The translations under genes were made by a program, and so were the position numbers. Below are positions 25,603 through 32,904 of a stretch of DNA of 62,738 nucleotides, piece after piece. Each line of letters opens with the position of its first letter. Within the stretch, counting starts at the first letter, position 1. The notes beneath the pieces are model-generated. The model was not told the DNA's origin. It did not search any database and was given only the letters and a program-made list of their open reading frames with translations. Source of the DNA: Prosthecochloris sp. (lineage in GTDB: Bacteria > Bacteroidota > Chlorobiia > Chlorobiales > Chlorobiaceae); assembly GCA_004028745.1 (NCBI GenBank), contig RAZP01000056.1, positions 1 through 62,738 of the forward strand. The letters are read 5' to 3'.

Positions 25603-25686
25603 TTAAAAAAAGTATGATACTACGGCTGCAATGATATTGTATATGATAAAAGCCCAGAGCAGCAGCAGCAATAGCTTGATATTCAT
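25603..25686 (-). CDS. Candidate 27-residue single-pass membrane miniprotein
   Basis: The minus-strand frame reads MNIKLLLLLLWAFIIYNIIA then AVVSYFF and stops. One hydrophobic helix spans nearly the whole product. The start has AAAAAGAG about ten bases upstream, a weak ribosome-binding site. It ends 18 bp before elbB on the same strand and could be co-transcribed with it. No family is recognised; chance cannot be excluded for so short a frame. Confidence 0.4.
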   Translation of the reverse strand: MNIKLLLLLLWAFIIYNIIAAVVSYFF

Positions 25687-25742
25687 GGCAAAACTCTTTT
25701 TACGATGTTAAAAAAAAACGACAAGATTGCGAAATTAACCTT

Positions 25743-26905
25743 TAGGGGACGTTGTTCCGTAAGCTAAATAAAGGATAGTTATGTATATTATTAGGAAAAG
25801 TATTGCCACATTTGTATCCCAAACAATGACCTATGCCTCGTGGTCCGAGACTTGACGCACCGGGAACCCTGCACCATGTGATGATCCGTGGAATCGAAAA
25901 GGGGAATATCGTGCATGACGATGCGGACAGAAAAGAGTTCCTGAAGCGCATGGGCGAGTTGGCAAAAGGATCGGGAACAAGCATCTATGCCTTTGCCCTG
26001 ATGACCAACCACGCCCATATTTTGTTAAAAAGCGGAACAACAGGACTGTCCACCTACATGCGCCGGCTCTTGTCAGGATACGCACAGTACCTTAACCGGC
26101 GACATAAACGAGTCGGTCATCTCTTTCAGAACCGCTATAAATCGATCATCTGTGAAGAAGAAGCATATTTTGATAAACTGGTAGCATACATCCATCTCAA
26201 TCCCATACGGGCAGGATATGTCGAAACGCTTCAACAACTGTCATCGTATCCCTGGTGCAGTCATGCAGTACTAATGAGAAAGGTCAGGTATGACTGGATA
26301 GACAGGGATTATGTCTTGCAGTTTTTCGGCAGCAGAGAGGGCGAGGCGAGAAACGCATATCTGGCATTTCTGGAGGAAGAAATAGATATCGACCGTGAAA
26401 AAGAGCTTTCAGGAGGTGGGCTGATCCGGTCTCAAGGAGGCTGGTCAAAAGTTCAGTCCATGCGGAAAACAAGCACAAAAGCCCTGAGCGATGAAAGGAT
26501 TCTCGGAGGAGATTCCTTTGTCAAGGATATGCTCAAAGAAGCAGAAGATCGAAAAAAGCTAGCGTTATCGGCAGACGAGCAATTGAAATTGGTTAACGAA
26601 GCAATCGAACAGGCATGCAGAGATGCCGGAGTAACCACAACTTTTTTGCGCTCCGGGAGCAGGAGCGGGTTACTGCCTTCACTGAGAAAACAGCTTGCTG
26701 AGAAGTTTGTTTACGAATACGGCGTATCGCTGGCAGAGACAGCAAGGCAGCTTGGAGTAACGACCAATGCCGTGAGTTATATGGTAAGGCGCAGATGATG
26801 CAAGTTGCAATCTTGTATGTATCTTACACTCATCAGATTATTGTTTTTTCCGATAAGCCGTGTTCTTTTGGGGGAGATATTGTGCTTACGGAACAACGTC
26901 CCCTA
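25743..26905 (+). mobile_element. RAYT element enclosed by 22-bp inverted repeats
   Basis: The 1163-bp unit is bounded by perfect inverted repeats at 25743-25764 and 26884-26905 that include GGGGACGTTGTTCCGTAAGC. Each repeat can fold as a short REP-like hairpin (GGGAC-GTT-GTTCC with one mismatch). The only gene inside is the Y1-type transposase at 25833. The arrangement matches a REP-associated transposase flanked by inverted REPs. I found no clear target duplication. Confidence 0.75.
25833..26798 (+). CDS. REP-associated tyrosine transposase (Y1_Tnp / RAYT)
   Basis: A 321-residue single-strand DNA transposase relative. The N-terminal IS200-like domain carries the HUH motif ALMTNHAHILL (H60, H62) and a candidate catalytic tyrosine in LLSGYAQYLNRR (Y83), followed by GHLFQNRYKS and YIHLNPIRAGYV. 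The C-terminal third has a DnaA/Trp-repressor-like helix-turn-helix (SLAETARQLGVTTNAVSYMV). RAYTs are domesticated proteins that mobilise REP hairpins rather than themselves. No Shine-Dalgarno sequence is evident at the ATG. All key residues appear intact. Confidence 0.9.
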   Translation: MPRGPRLDAPGTLHHVMIRGIEKGNIVHDDADRKEFLKRMGELAKGSGTSIYAFALMTNHAHILLKSGTTGLSTYMRRLLSGYAQYLNRRHKRVGHLFQNRYKSIICEEEAYFDKLVAYIHLNPIRAGYVETLQQLSSYPWCSHAVLMRKVRYDWIDRDYVLQFFGSREGEARNAYLAFLEEEIDIDREKELSGGGLIRSQGGWSKVQSMRKTSTKALSDERILGGDSFVKDMLKEAEDRKKLALSADEQLKLVNEAIEQACRDAGVTTTFLRSGSRSGLLPSLRKQLAEKFVYEYGVSLAETARQLGVTTNAVSYMVRRR

Positions 26906-26940
26906 TCTTCTATATTATTGAACCTGAAAGCATCGAACTT

Positions 26941-27633
26941 GTGGAGCAAAGCATAAATCCGGCAAAGTACAAGCACATCGTCTTTTTTACCGGTGCGGGC
27001 ATGTCGGCTGAAAGCGGCGTGCCGACCTACCGGGGAAAAGGAGGGATCTGGGGTTCTTACAGTATTGAGGAATATGCCTGCCAGGAGGCTTTTGAACGGA
27101 ATCCCGAAAAGGTTCTCGGTTTCCATGAAAAGCGCCGCCGTTCTGTTCTCGATTGTCACCCTCATGAAGGTCACAGGGTTATTGCCGATATGCCCAGCGC
27201 CCTTGTGGTGACGCAGAATATTGACGGAATGCACCAAAGGGCGGGATCGAAAGAGGTTATCGAACTGCACGGCAGTCTCTGGCGTCTTCGCTGCCAGAGT
27301 TGCGGTTTCAGAAAAGAGGATTACGGAGAGCGGTTCGAAACAACCCGCTGCAATTGTGGGGACCGGCTCAGGCCCGATATCATATGGTTCGGTGACATGC
27401 TCAATGCGGTTGTCATGAGCAAGGCGTCCGAAACCATCAGGAACTGCGATCTTTTTATCAGCATCGGCACATCAGGTACCGTATGGCCCGCAGCAGGCTA
27501 CCCGGATCTTGCAAAACAATCCGGTGCCTATTGCATCGAAATCAACCCCGAACCGTCCGGAGTGACAAGCTATGACCGGGTTATCGAGAGGCCTGCGGGG
27601 GAGGTTTTACCGGAGTTGTTCAGCACAAACTGA
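26941..27633 (+). CDS. SIR2-family NAD-dependent protein deacylase
   Basis: A 230-residue sirtuin that removes acyl groups from lysines using NAD. It shows FFTGAGMSAESGVPTYRG (NAD site), TQNIDGMHQRAGS, catalytic ELHGSLW, two zinc pairs (RCQSCGF and CNCGDRLRPDIIWFGD), and SIGTSGTVWPAAGYP. The bacterial SIRT5-like class (desuccinylase) has Y-x2-R after the NAD site; none is verified here. The frame is open upstream to a GTG at 26860 but would then run through the RAYT inverted repeat, so I chose the GTG at 26941. The mobile element ends 35 bp upstream and may have replaced the native promoter. Confidence 0.9.
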   Translation: MEQSINPAKYKHIVFFTGAGMSAESGVPTYRGKGGIWGSYSIEEYACQEAFERNPEKVLGFHEKRRRSVLDCHPHEGHRVIADMPSALVVTQNIDGMHQRAGSKEVIELHGSLWRLRCQSCGFRKEDYGERFETTRCNCGDRLRPDIIWFGDMLNAVVMSKASETIRNCDLFISIGTSGTVWPAAGYPDLAKQSGAYCIEINPEPSGVTSYDRVIERPAGEVLPELFSTN

Positions 27634-27822
27634 GCAGTTGTTGATTTGTTGAGGAAAAGAAAATAAGTGCTGAGTTCTCAGTCCTGAGTTCTTGGTGGAT
27701 GGCCATTTTTGAGGTTGACCCGGAGAGCCATTACTTTTACACCACCCATTCTCCTGCACACTTTTGCTGAATTAAGACTGAAAACCACCAACTGCATTAT
27801 CCGGTTCCGAAAGTTTACCCCG

Positions 27823-27876
27823 ATAATATCGGGGCTCCGTTCGCCTTGCTCTCGAAACGCTCACGGCGATTTATCG
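27823..27876 (-). repeat. Fragment of the MITE family
   Basis: The minus strand reads ATAAATCGCCGTGAGCGTTT, then CGAGAGCAAGGCGAACGGAG, then CCCCGATATTATCGGGG. This matches the left half interior of copy D/C with a palindromic replacement. No terminal repeat remains. Confidence 0.6.
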
Positions 27877-27936
27877 ACATGCCTGCGTTCATGAAAAACG
27901 TAAAAACCAACAAGAGACAAAATCATTGTTGACCTG

Positions 27937-28033
27937 TAGGGGCGAAAAATGTTTCGCCCGTAAGGCGTTTGACTGAACGGTGTTCCTCCGCAATCCGAAT
28001 TTGTAGGGGCGGGCACATGGATCCGCCCGCTTT
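27937..28033. repeat. TGTAGGGGC hairpin repeats
   Basis: Two palindromic units, each led by TGTAGGGGC: GGGCGAAAAATGTTTCGCCC and GGGCGGGCACATGGATCCGCCC. The first is nearly the same as the hairpin at 61820-61839. Confidence 0.6.
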
Positions 28034-28246
28034 TTCCCGCCAATGCAAGAGCCTTAGTCCGTAGGTTGTGTGACTTGTGGTTCCTCTGCGACTGGATGAG
28101 TATCACTGTGACATATTATGATTTCGTCGATGTGTTTTGTGTTATCTTGTTGCGAAGATTACCATTTGTTAGCGAGCTGTAAAAAAAGCAATACGACAAA
28201 TCTGGTTTTGTAAATAATCAATAAACCGTGACTTAGGCGGATAAAT

Positions 28247-28440
28247 CTAATTAATGTTGGACGCAATATCAGCTAAAAACTTTTTGTTGCTTGGAACTTT
28301 TTCACGTGAAAAAAGCATTTTGATTTTGTGAAAACCTGTCACATTGTCTTCCTTTTTATCGAGCCTTGCAGTACTTATATCTGTACCCCAAAGAAGCACC
28401 GAGCAGTTTCCTGTAGTATCGAAGTTTATTGATCTATTAT
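28247..28440 (-). pseudogene. Candidate gene remnant cut by MITE copy D
   Basis: On the minus strand a frame is open from the MITE edge for 64 codons and ends in TAG at 28247. It contains INFDTTGNCSVLLWGTDIST, a charged ARLDKKEDN stretch and VTGFHKIKMLFSREKVPSNK near the end. Composition looks protein-like, but no usable start codon precedes it. Removing the MITE and one target copy keeps the frame open for about 13 more codons before a stop. I do not recognise the family; it may be the C-terminus of a decayed gene. Confidence 0.35.
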
Positions 28441-28576
28441 GGGCACCTCTATTATTGTCATGAGCGTTTCAAGTGCAAGGCGAATGGAGCGCAGAAACCG
28501 GAGTGTACACGGAGTACATGAGGATTTCGAGTACCGCTCAACGATGCATGCGCGGAATAAATAAATTGAGGTGTCC
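28441..28576 (+). mobile_element. MITE-like element, copy D
   Basis: A 136-bp element with ends GGGCACCTCTATTATTGTC and the complement of GGACACCTCAATTTATT, flanked by TTAT on both sides (28437-28440, 28577-28580). The interior has the full form of the core: CATGAGCGTTTCAAGTGCAA, GGAGCGCAGAAACCGGAG, GTACATGAGGATTTCGAG, and ACCGCTCAACGA. Confidence 0.92.
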
Positions 28577-28673
28577 TTATGCCTTGCTCTTATACGAGAA
28601 GAATAAGGTGATCAACAAGTCATTGAATCGACTGGCAGTTCAAACAGGAGAATAATTGACGCTAAGCTCTTTT

Positions 28674-28732
28674 GCCCAACAAGACGCTTCAGCAAATGCA
28701 GCTCATTGGTACTGTTGAGCTCTAAGTTAGGC
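28674..28732 (+). repeat. Orphan integron attC-like site (59-base element)
   Basis: A 59-bp site with all four boxes: R'' GCCCAAC (28674-28680), 5-nt spacer, L'' GCTTCAGC, central loop, L' GTTGAGC, 5-nt spacer, R' GTTAGGC (28726-28732). L'' pairs with L' apart from one unpaired T and one G-T wobble-type difference, as the extrahelical base of real attC sites requires. No intI gene or second attC site is seen nearby. Confidence 0.65.
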
Positions 28733-28812
28733 TGCTCACAGCATTTGTAACCAGTCTGTTGAGGAATTTTTATAAAGGCCACAATGTAATACTCACTCAA
28801 AGGAGGTTAAAC

Positions 28813-29856
28813 ATGTGTACTAATTTCTCAATCCCTGTAAGCGGAGAAGAGCCCGCCCATAGGGTCTCCGCACGGACCATGGACTTTGGCACTTCCTTTA
28901 AGACAGTTCTGAAAAAGTTCGCGGTTGGTGACTCCTTTCCCAAAGGTCCCCACGCTATTATTCATCCGCTGAAGTGGAGGGCAAAGTACGGTTTCATCGG
29001 GACCTTGATGGAATTCCCGGTTATGGGTACAGACGTGCCATTTCCAGGTGTCTGGGACGGTATGAACAGTTCTGGCCTCAGCATCGCGACGCTGTGGCTT
29101 CCTGGTTCAGAGTACCCCCAAGCAACGGGAACTAAGGACAACCGCATCTGGGTGGTTGATTTCCCTGCCTGGGTGTTGGGAAACTTCACAACAGTTAGCG
29201 ATCTGGACAATGCCATGGACGAGGGTGCGGTTCAGATCGAGGGTGCTCCGTTTCTGGAAAATAAGACTCCGCTCCACTTCATGGTTCAGGATCCGACTGG
29301 CGACTGCCTTGTCATCGAATTCCGCCGCCGCGAAGTTATCAAAGCGCGCACGAATGACGGGCTGCTCACCAATGCACCCTTCTACGATGAACAGCTAAAG
29401 AATCTGAATCAAGAGAAGTATAAAAGGCTGACTCCCCAAAATACGGAGCGCCAGTACGGTCAGGAGACTAACGGCAGCGGCATGCTCGGTCTGCCTGGGG
29501 ATGCTACACCGCCGTCGCGCTTTGTGCGGGTTGCCAAGATGTGCTTGTCGGTGTATCGTCCCAAGCCGGGGATCGAACAGCAAAACATAGGTTTCGCTTG
29601 GCAGATATTGCAAACGGTGTGGGTACCCTACGGCACCGTTACGAAGATGGATAATCCCGATGAGCTGGCTGACTTCACGCAGTGGGCAGTTATTCGCGAC
29701 TACACGAAGAAGCATTACTATTTCTACAGTTCTTTCAACCCGGCGCTACACAAAATTGACCTGCAAAGACTAGACTTCAACACGTCGGATGGTGTTGAGG
29801 TGCCAATAGCTTGGTCGGATGACTGGTTCGTTGACGCGACCGCGAAGTTCAATTGA
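28813..29856 (+). CDS. Linear amide C-N hydrolase (choloylglycine hydrolase family)
   Basis: A 347-residue Ntn-hydrolase. The ATG at 28813 is preceded by AAAGGAGG and encodes MCTNFSIP, so after Met removal Cys2 becomes the N-terminal nucleophile. R21 and D24 in SARTMDFG fit the conserved active-site arginine and aspartate. Further family signatures are WDGMNSSGLSIATLWLP and TNAPFYDEQL. The family cleaves amide bonds of conjugated bile acids, penicillin V or acyl-homoserine lactones; the substrate here is unknown. It follows an attC-like site by 80 bp, and its codon choice seems slightly different from neighbours, so arrival as a gene cassette is plausible. No signal peptide is visible. Confidence 0.9.
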   Translation: MCTNFSIPVSGEEPAHRVSARTMDFGTSFKTVLKKFAVGDSFPKGPHAIIHPLKWRAKYGFIGTLMEFPVMGTDVPFPGVWDGMNSSGLSIATLWLPGSEYPQATGTKDNRIWVVDFPAWVLGNFTTVSDLDNAMDEGAVQIEGAPFLENKTPLHFMVQDPTGDCLVIEFRRREVIKARTNDGLLTNAPFYDEQLKNLNQEKYKRLTPQNTERQYGQETNGSGMLGLPGDATPPSRFVRVAKMCLSVYRPKPGIEQQNIGFAWQILQTVWVPYGTVTKMDNPDELADFTQWAVIRDYTKKHYYFYSSFNPALHKIDLQRLDFNTSDGVEVPIAWSDDWFVDATAKFN

Positions 29857-29960
29857 ATGTTGTGAACGAATTGCCATCCATCAGCATTCCCTGGTTATTC
29901 ATTATCCATTGGTTTTCCAATGACGGCATTCATGTTTACAACCTATCACAGGTCACGTAT

Positions 29961-29995
29961 CGATTACGAGTACCGCTTCGCTGAGTACGATTACG
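29961..29995 (+). repeat. GATTACGAGTACCGCTTCGC repeat, copy 1
   Basis: The string CGATTACGAGTACCGCTTCG, continued by CTGAGTACGATTACG, matches the segment at 62014-62056 apart from an inserted or deleted ACGATT step. It lies in the intergenic space before the methyltransferase-like gene. Confidence 0.6.
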
Positions 29996-30008
29996 GGACG
30001 CAGGTTCA

Positions 30009-30515
30009 TCAGTAAATAAAGGGTATAAACTTCCTCACCCTCCTCGCATACTCCCGATACTCAGGATGCCGTTCCCTGAGCCAGGTCTCTTCAATGTTTG
30101 CCTTGAGCGAGAAAAAGAAAAATGCCCCGATCAGCAACAAGAGATGTGAAAGGCTAAGGCTGTAGAAAGCCCAGCCGAAGCCTGCGAAAAGCTGGCTACT
30201 GTAAAGAGGATGGCGAACAAGGCGGTAAACTCCTGTCTGGACGAGTTTGCTATGATCGACAGGATAAGGAAGAGGCGTAAGGTATTTGCGTAACTTATAT
30301 GATCCGAAGCTCCCGAAAAGCAATGCAATTATTCCGCAAAGAGCCGATACAAAAAGACGGAGCTGCCGGGTGCTTTCTGCAATGTTGTCCAGTGAGGATG
30401 GGTTCCATACAGGCAGCAGAATAAATGCTGCGACGATCAGGAACTGGAGGAGGACAAGGTATTTTCCTTTTTTGCCTCTGAGAAATGACCTATTGCCCTC
30501 TTTTTCATTGTTCAT
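30009..30515 (-). CDS. Isoprenylcysteine carboxyl methyltransferase-like membrane protein
   Basis: A 168-residue membrane protein with four predicted helices, of the ICMT/phospholipid methyltransferase (PEMT/NnrU-like) family. The SAM-binding core TGVYRLVRHPLYSSQLFAGFG (partly given) and the C-terminal HPEYREYARRVRKFIPF are diagnostic. In bacteria such enzymes methylate diverse lipids or quinone-like substrates, so the substrate is unknown. The N-terminus is basic (RSFLRGKKGK), suiting a cytoplasmic face. It is divergent from the isochorismatase-family gene. Confidence 0.85.
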   Translation of the reverse strand: MNNEKEGNRSFLRGKKGKYLVLLQFLIVAAFILLPVWNPSSLDNIAESTRQLRLFVSALCGIIALLFGSFGSYKLRKYLTPLPYPVDHSKLVQTGVYRLVRHPLYSSQLFAGFGWAFYSLSLSHLLLLIGAFFFFSLKANIEETWLRERHPEYREYARRVRKFIPFIY

Positions 30516-30620
30516 AAGCGGCTGAAATAATTATCTTGATTGTTACATTTTTGTGGTTTTGTTTGGTTCGCTCCGGGTGTTGCCTTAGAAGTTTTTTAAT
30601 TGCATTAACGTTTTTTATTC

Positions 30621-31163
30621 ATGATTACTCCGCAAGATACTGTTTTGCTGGTCATCGATGTTCAGGGAAAACTGGCACAGGTCGTTTATGAGTCTGAAGC
30701 TGTTGAACGGAATATTTCAAAGCTGATCAGAGCTGCAAAGATTCTCGGTGTTCCGGTTCTTTACACCGAGCAATATCCAAAAGGTCTCGGGCATACGGTT
30801 GAGGCTTTGCAGGAATTGCTTTCCGAAGAGGAGCCGTTGGAGAAAATAGCGTTCAGTTGCTGTGCGGAGGAGAGTTTTATGGAGAAACTCAGGGGACTGA
30901 ACAGAAACAACGTGCTTGTCACCGGTATGGAGACGCATGTGTGCGTCTATCAAACCGCCAACGAGCTGATTGAGTATGGCTACAGCGCTCATCTGATTGC
31001 CGATGCGGTTACTTCACGTACCAGGGAAAACCGTGAAATAGGTATTCGCTGCATTGAAAAAGCCGGTGCATGGCTGAAAAGCACCGAGATGGTGATTTTT
31101 GAATTGTTGCGGATTGCGCAGGGAGAGGAGTTCAAGGCGATATCGAAAATCATCAAGGAATAA
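30621..31163 (+). CDS. Isochorismatase-family (cysteine) hydrolase
   Basis: A 180-residue cytoplasmic hydrolase of the YcaC-like branch. Catalytic Asp is in VLLVIDVQGKLA, Lys in EEPLEKIAFSCC (EKxxFSC type), and Cys in VTGMETHVCVYQTANEL. Members hydrolyse amides or act on vinyl ethers; no specific substrate can be given. The 3' end overlaps the convergent lpxK by 11 bp, so the transcripts are antisense at their ends. Confidence 0.88.
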   Translation: MITPQDTVLLVIDVQGKLAQVVYESEAVERNISKLIRAAKILGVPVLYTEQYPKGLGHTVEALQELLSEEEPLEKIAFSCCAEESFMEKLRGLNRNNVLVTGMETHVCVYQTANELIEYGYSAHLIADAVTSRTRENREIGIRCIEKAGAWLKSTEMVIFELLRIAQGEEFKAISKIIKE

Positions 31164-32226
31164 CCACATTGTCGAGCATGTTTTCGAACAGCTTCTGCTC
31201 CTCAATAATTTCGATTTCAACAGGAAGATAAAAACAGGGGACCTGAGAGATTGTTTCAAGGATGGACCGGTTTGAAAGCAAGCGGAAATAATCTTTTTCT
31301 GTTGTGACGATCGAAAGGCCGTCTCTGCGTGCCTCGCCTGCAAGAGTTTTCATGCTTTTCAGGGGGAAGTCCGCATGGTCGGGAAAAAATACGTGAGAGA
31401 CAACCTGCATTCCGCCCTGCAGCAATGATGCAATGAATCCCTCCGGCTGTCCTATGCCTGCAAGGGCGATGACCTTATGCGGTGGAGGGTTATCAGGGCC
31501 TGCAAAGTGTACCGGTTTGCCGGGACGGACGCTGGTTTTGACCAGCGGTTTGCCGGTTATGGATAACTTTTCTTCAAAAAGCGTCGTATTCTCAGGATCG
31601 GCAACCTTGCTGAGGATCAGCAGGTCTGCACGATCGAGATTTTTTATGGGTTCCCTCAATCGTCCTGCCGGTATCAAATGATCTTCGAAAAACGGTACGG
31701 TGGTGTTGATGACAACGATATCGAGATTCCTTCCAAGCTGACGGTGCTGAAATCCGTCATCAAGCACAAGGACGTCGGGAAGCCTGTCGGTGAAATGTTC
31801 GGTTATGTAATCAACTCCGTCTTTTCTTTTTTCGGCAACCACGACAATTGTTTCGGGATTTTTATGGGCGAGCATCGCACTTTCGTCGCCGGCTTCACGG
31901 CTTCCGAGAAATATCCTTCGCCCGTCGGAGACCAAACGGACGCCTTTGGTTGCCCGTTTGTAGCCGCGTGAGAGAATGGCTGGTTTGAGCCCACGTTTCA
32001 AGTAGTACTTGACGACAAAATCCACCAGCGGGGTTTTGCCGGTTCCTCCCATAGTGATGTTTCCTATTGAAACCACCGGGACGGCGGTTTTGTAACTGTC
32101 GAATATGCGAAGGTCGAACAATCTGTTTCGAACGGAAATACCGATACCATAAAGCAGGGCAGCCGGTGCAAGCAGAAGACTTTGGAGGTTACCCATTGGC
32201 AAGGTGTTTTGAAAGTTGGCGTTCAA
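31153..32226 (-). CDS. lpxK: Tetraacyldisaccharide 4'-kinase
   Basis: The inner-membrane kinase that adds the 4'-phosphate in lipid A synthesis. It has 357 residues with an N-terminal membrane anchor (SLLLAPAALLYGIGI), the Walker A variant GGTGKTPLV (~60-68), SRGYKR, and DDGFQHRQL. The ATG at 32226 overlaps the upstream acyltransferase gene by 38 bp; the ATG at 32196 (MGNLQS) starts after its stop and is an alternative. Coupling to the DUF374 gene suggests a shared lipid A job. Confidence 0.95.
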   Translation of the reverse strand: MNANFQNTLPMGNLQSLLLAPAALLYGIGISVRNRLFDLRIFDSYKTAVPVVSIGNITMGGTGKTPLVDFVVKYYLKRGLKPAILSRGYKRATKGVRLVSDGRRIFLGSREAGDESAMLAHKNPETIVVVAEKRKDGVDYITEHFTDRLPDVLVLDDGFQHRQLGRNLDIVVINTTVPFFEDHLIPAGRLREPIKNLDRADLLILSKVADPENTTLFEEKLSITGKPLVKTSVRPGKPVHFAGPDNPPPHKVIALAGIGQPEGFIASLLQGGMQVVSHVFFPDHADFPLKSMKTLAGEARRDGLSIVTTEKDYFRLLSNRSILETISQVPCFYLPVEIEIIEEQKLFENMLDNVVIP

Positions 32227-32806
32227 ATGTCATAATGTCCTGCTTGCTCTCCAACTCGGGCACCTCGATATGGTGAAGTGTGATGCTGACCTTGCTGAAC
32301 GGCAAAGGGATTTCAAACCTGTCCCAGCTCTTGAGTTGTATTGCTTTGTTATAGCGTATATCGGCAAAAAGGATCGGGATACCGTGTTCCGACGCAAGAC
32401 GGAGTGTGCCATACTTGAAGGAGTGGCGTGGCCCACGCGGGCCGTCAGGGGTGATGGCGATAATGCCGTTTTTTTTCAGCTCCATGAGCATCCTTTGTTT
32501 TACTTCGGTGTTTCCTCTTGAACTTGACCCCCGGATCATGCTGAAACCAAGTTTTACAAGGGTGCGTGAAAGGAGTTCACCATCTTCGGACAAGCTGATG
32601 ACCGCATGTATGGTTTTCCCTGCGAACAGCTTTTTGGACAGAAGCCATCCGTAGATCATTTTACCGTGCCAGAAAGCATATATAATTCTTCCCCCGGGTG
32701 TGTCCAGACCGGTTTCCCGGTTTGTTACCGTGATCCTAAGCGTCGAAACCAGAGCTTTCAGCGCTGTGGGCAGCAGGAGCCTGGCAAGGGAGTGCAGTGA
32801 AGACAT
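32189..32806 (-). CDS. DUF374 lysophospholipid acyltransferase-family protein
   Basis: A 205-residue membrane-associated acyltransferase-like protein. Family markers are IIYAFWHGKMIYGW (the H of the modified HX4D region), SLSEDGELLSRTLVKLGF, RGSSSRGNTEV and ITPDGPRGPRH. DUF374 proteins sit next to lipid A and KDO genes in many Gram-negatives and probably acylate a lipid A or related precursor; the exact step is unproven. Here it heads a two-gene unit with lpxK, overlapping it. It is divergent from purD, with a partial MITE end in between. Confidence 0.88.
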   Translation of the reverse strand: MSSLHSLARLLLPTALKALVSTLRITVTNRETGLDTPGGRIIYAFWHGKMIYGWLLSKKLFAGKTIHAVISLSEDGELLSRTLVKLGFSMIRGSSSRGNTEVKQRMLMELKKNGIIAITPDGPRGPRHSFKYGTLRLASEHGIPILFADIRYNKAIQLKSWDRFEIPLPFSKVSITLHHIEVPELESKQDIMTFERQLSKHLANG

Positions 32807-32887
32807 ACCTGAGTTGAGCGTTTCAAATTGTCCTGAAAAAAGTGAAAGGAGATGAATAACAAGTTAAAAAGATAGAGAAAGATTTGT

Positions 32888-32904
32888 GGGCACCTCTATT
32901 TAGG
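32888..32904 (+). repeat. Solo MITE end with downstream remnant
   Basis: GGGCACCTCTATTTAGG matches the left terminal repeat. No right end is found. About 170 bp on, AGTCCCGACTCGTCGGGATC (33061-33080) resembles the palindromes nested in copies C and E, so this may be a broken element. Confidence 0.45.

Larger units (their letters stand above)
27634..28246. other. Gene-free region with dispersed hairpin repeats
   Basis: No protein gene is supported here. It holds a reverse-oriented fragment of the MITE core (27823-27876) and hairpins GGGCGAAAAATGTTTCGCCC (27940-27959) and GCGGGC...GCCCGC (28009-28030). Both hairpins follow a TGTAGGGGC motif shared with the 61.8 kb region. Confidence 0.6.

Noticed and set aside
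26860..26940. Upstream GTG start for the sirtuin at 26860
   Set aside because: It would translate through the RAYT inverted repeat, giving a non-sirtuin N-terminus; the GTG at 26941 leads directly into the NAD-binding motif.
28298..28313. Palindrome TTTTTCACGTGAAAAA as an operator
   Set aside because: It lies inside the open frame of the gene remnant on the minus strand (LFSREK) and has no neighbouring promoter to control.
27634..28812. Possible tRNA or structured RNA gene in the large gap
   Set aside because: No cloverleaf with GTTC-type T loop was seen; the stems present are accounted for by dispersed palindromes and the attC-like site.
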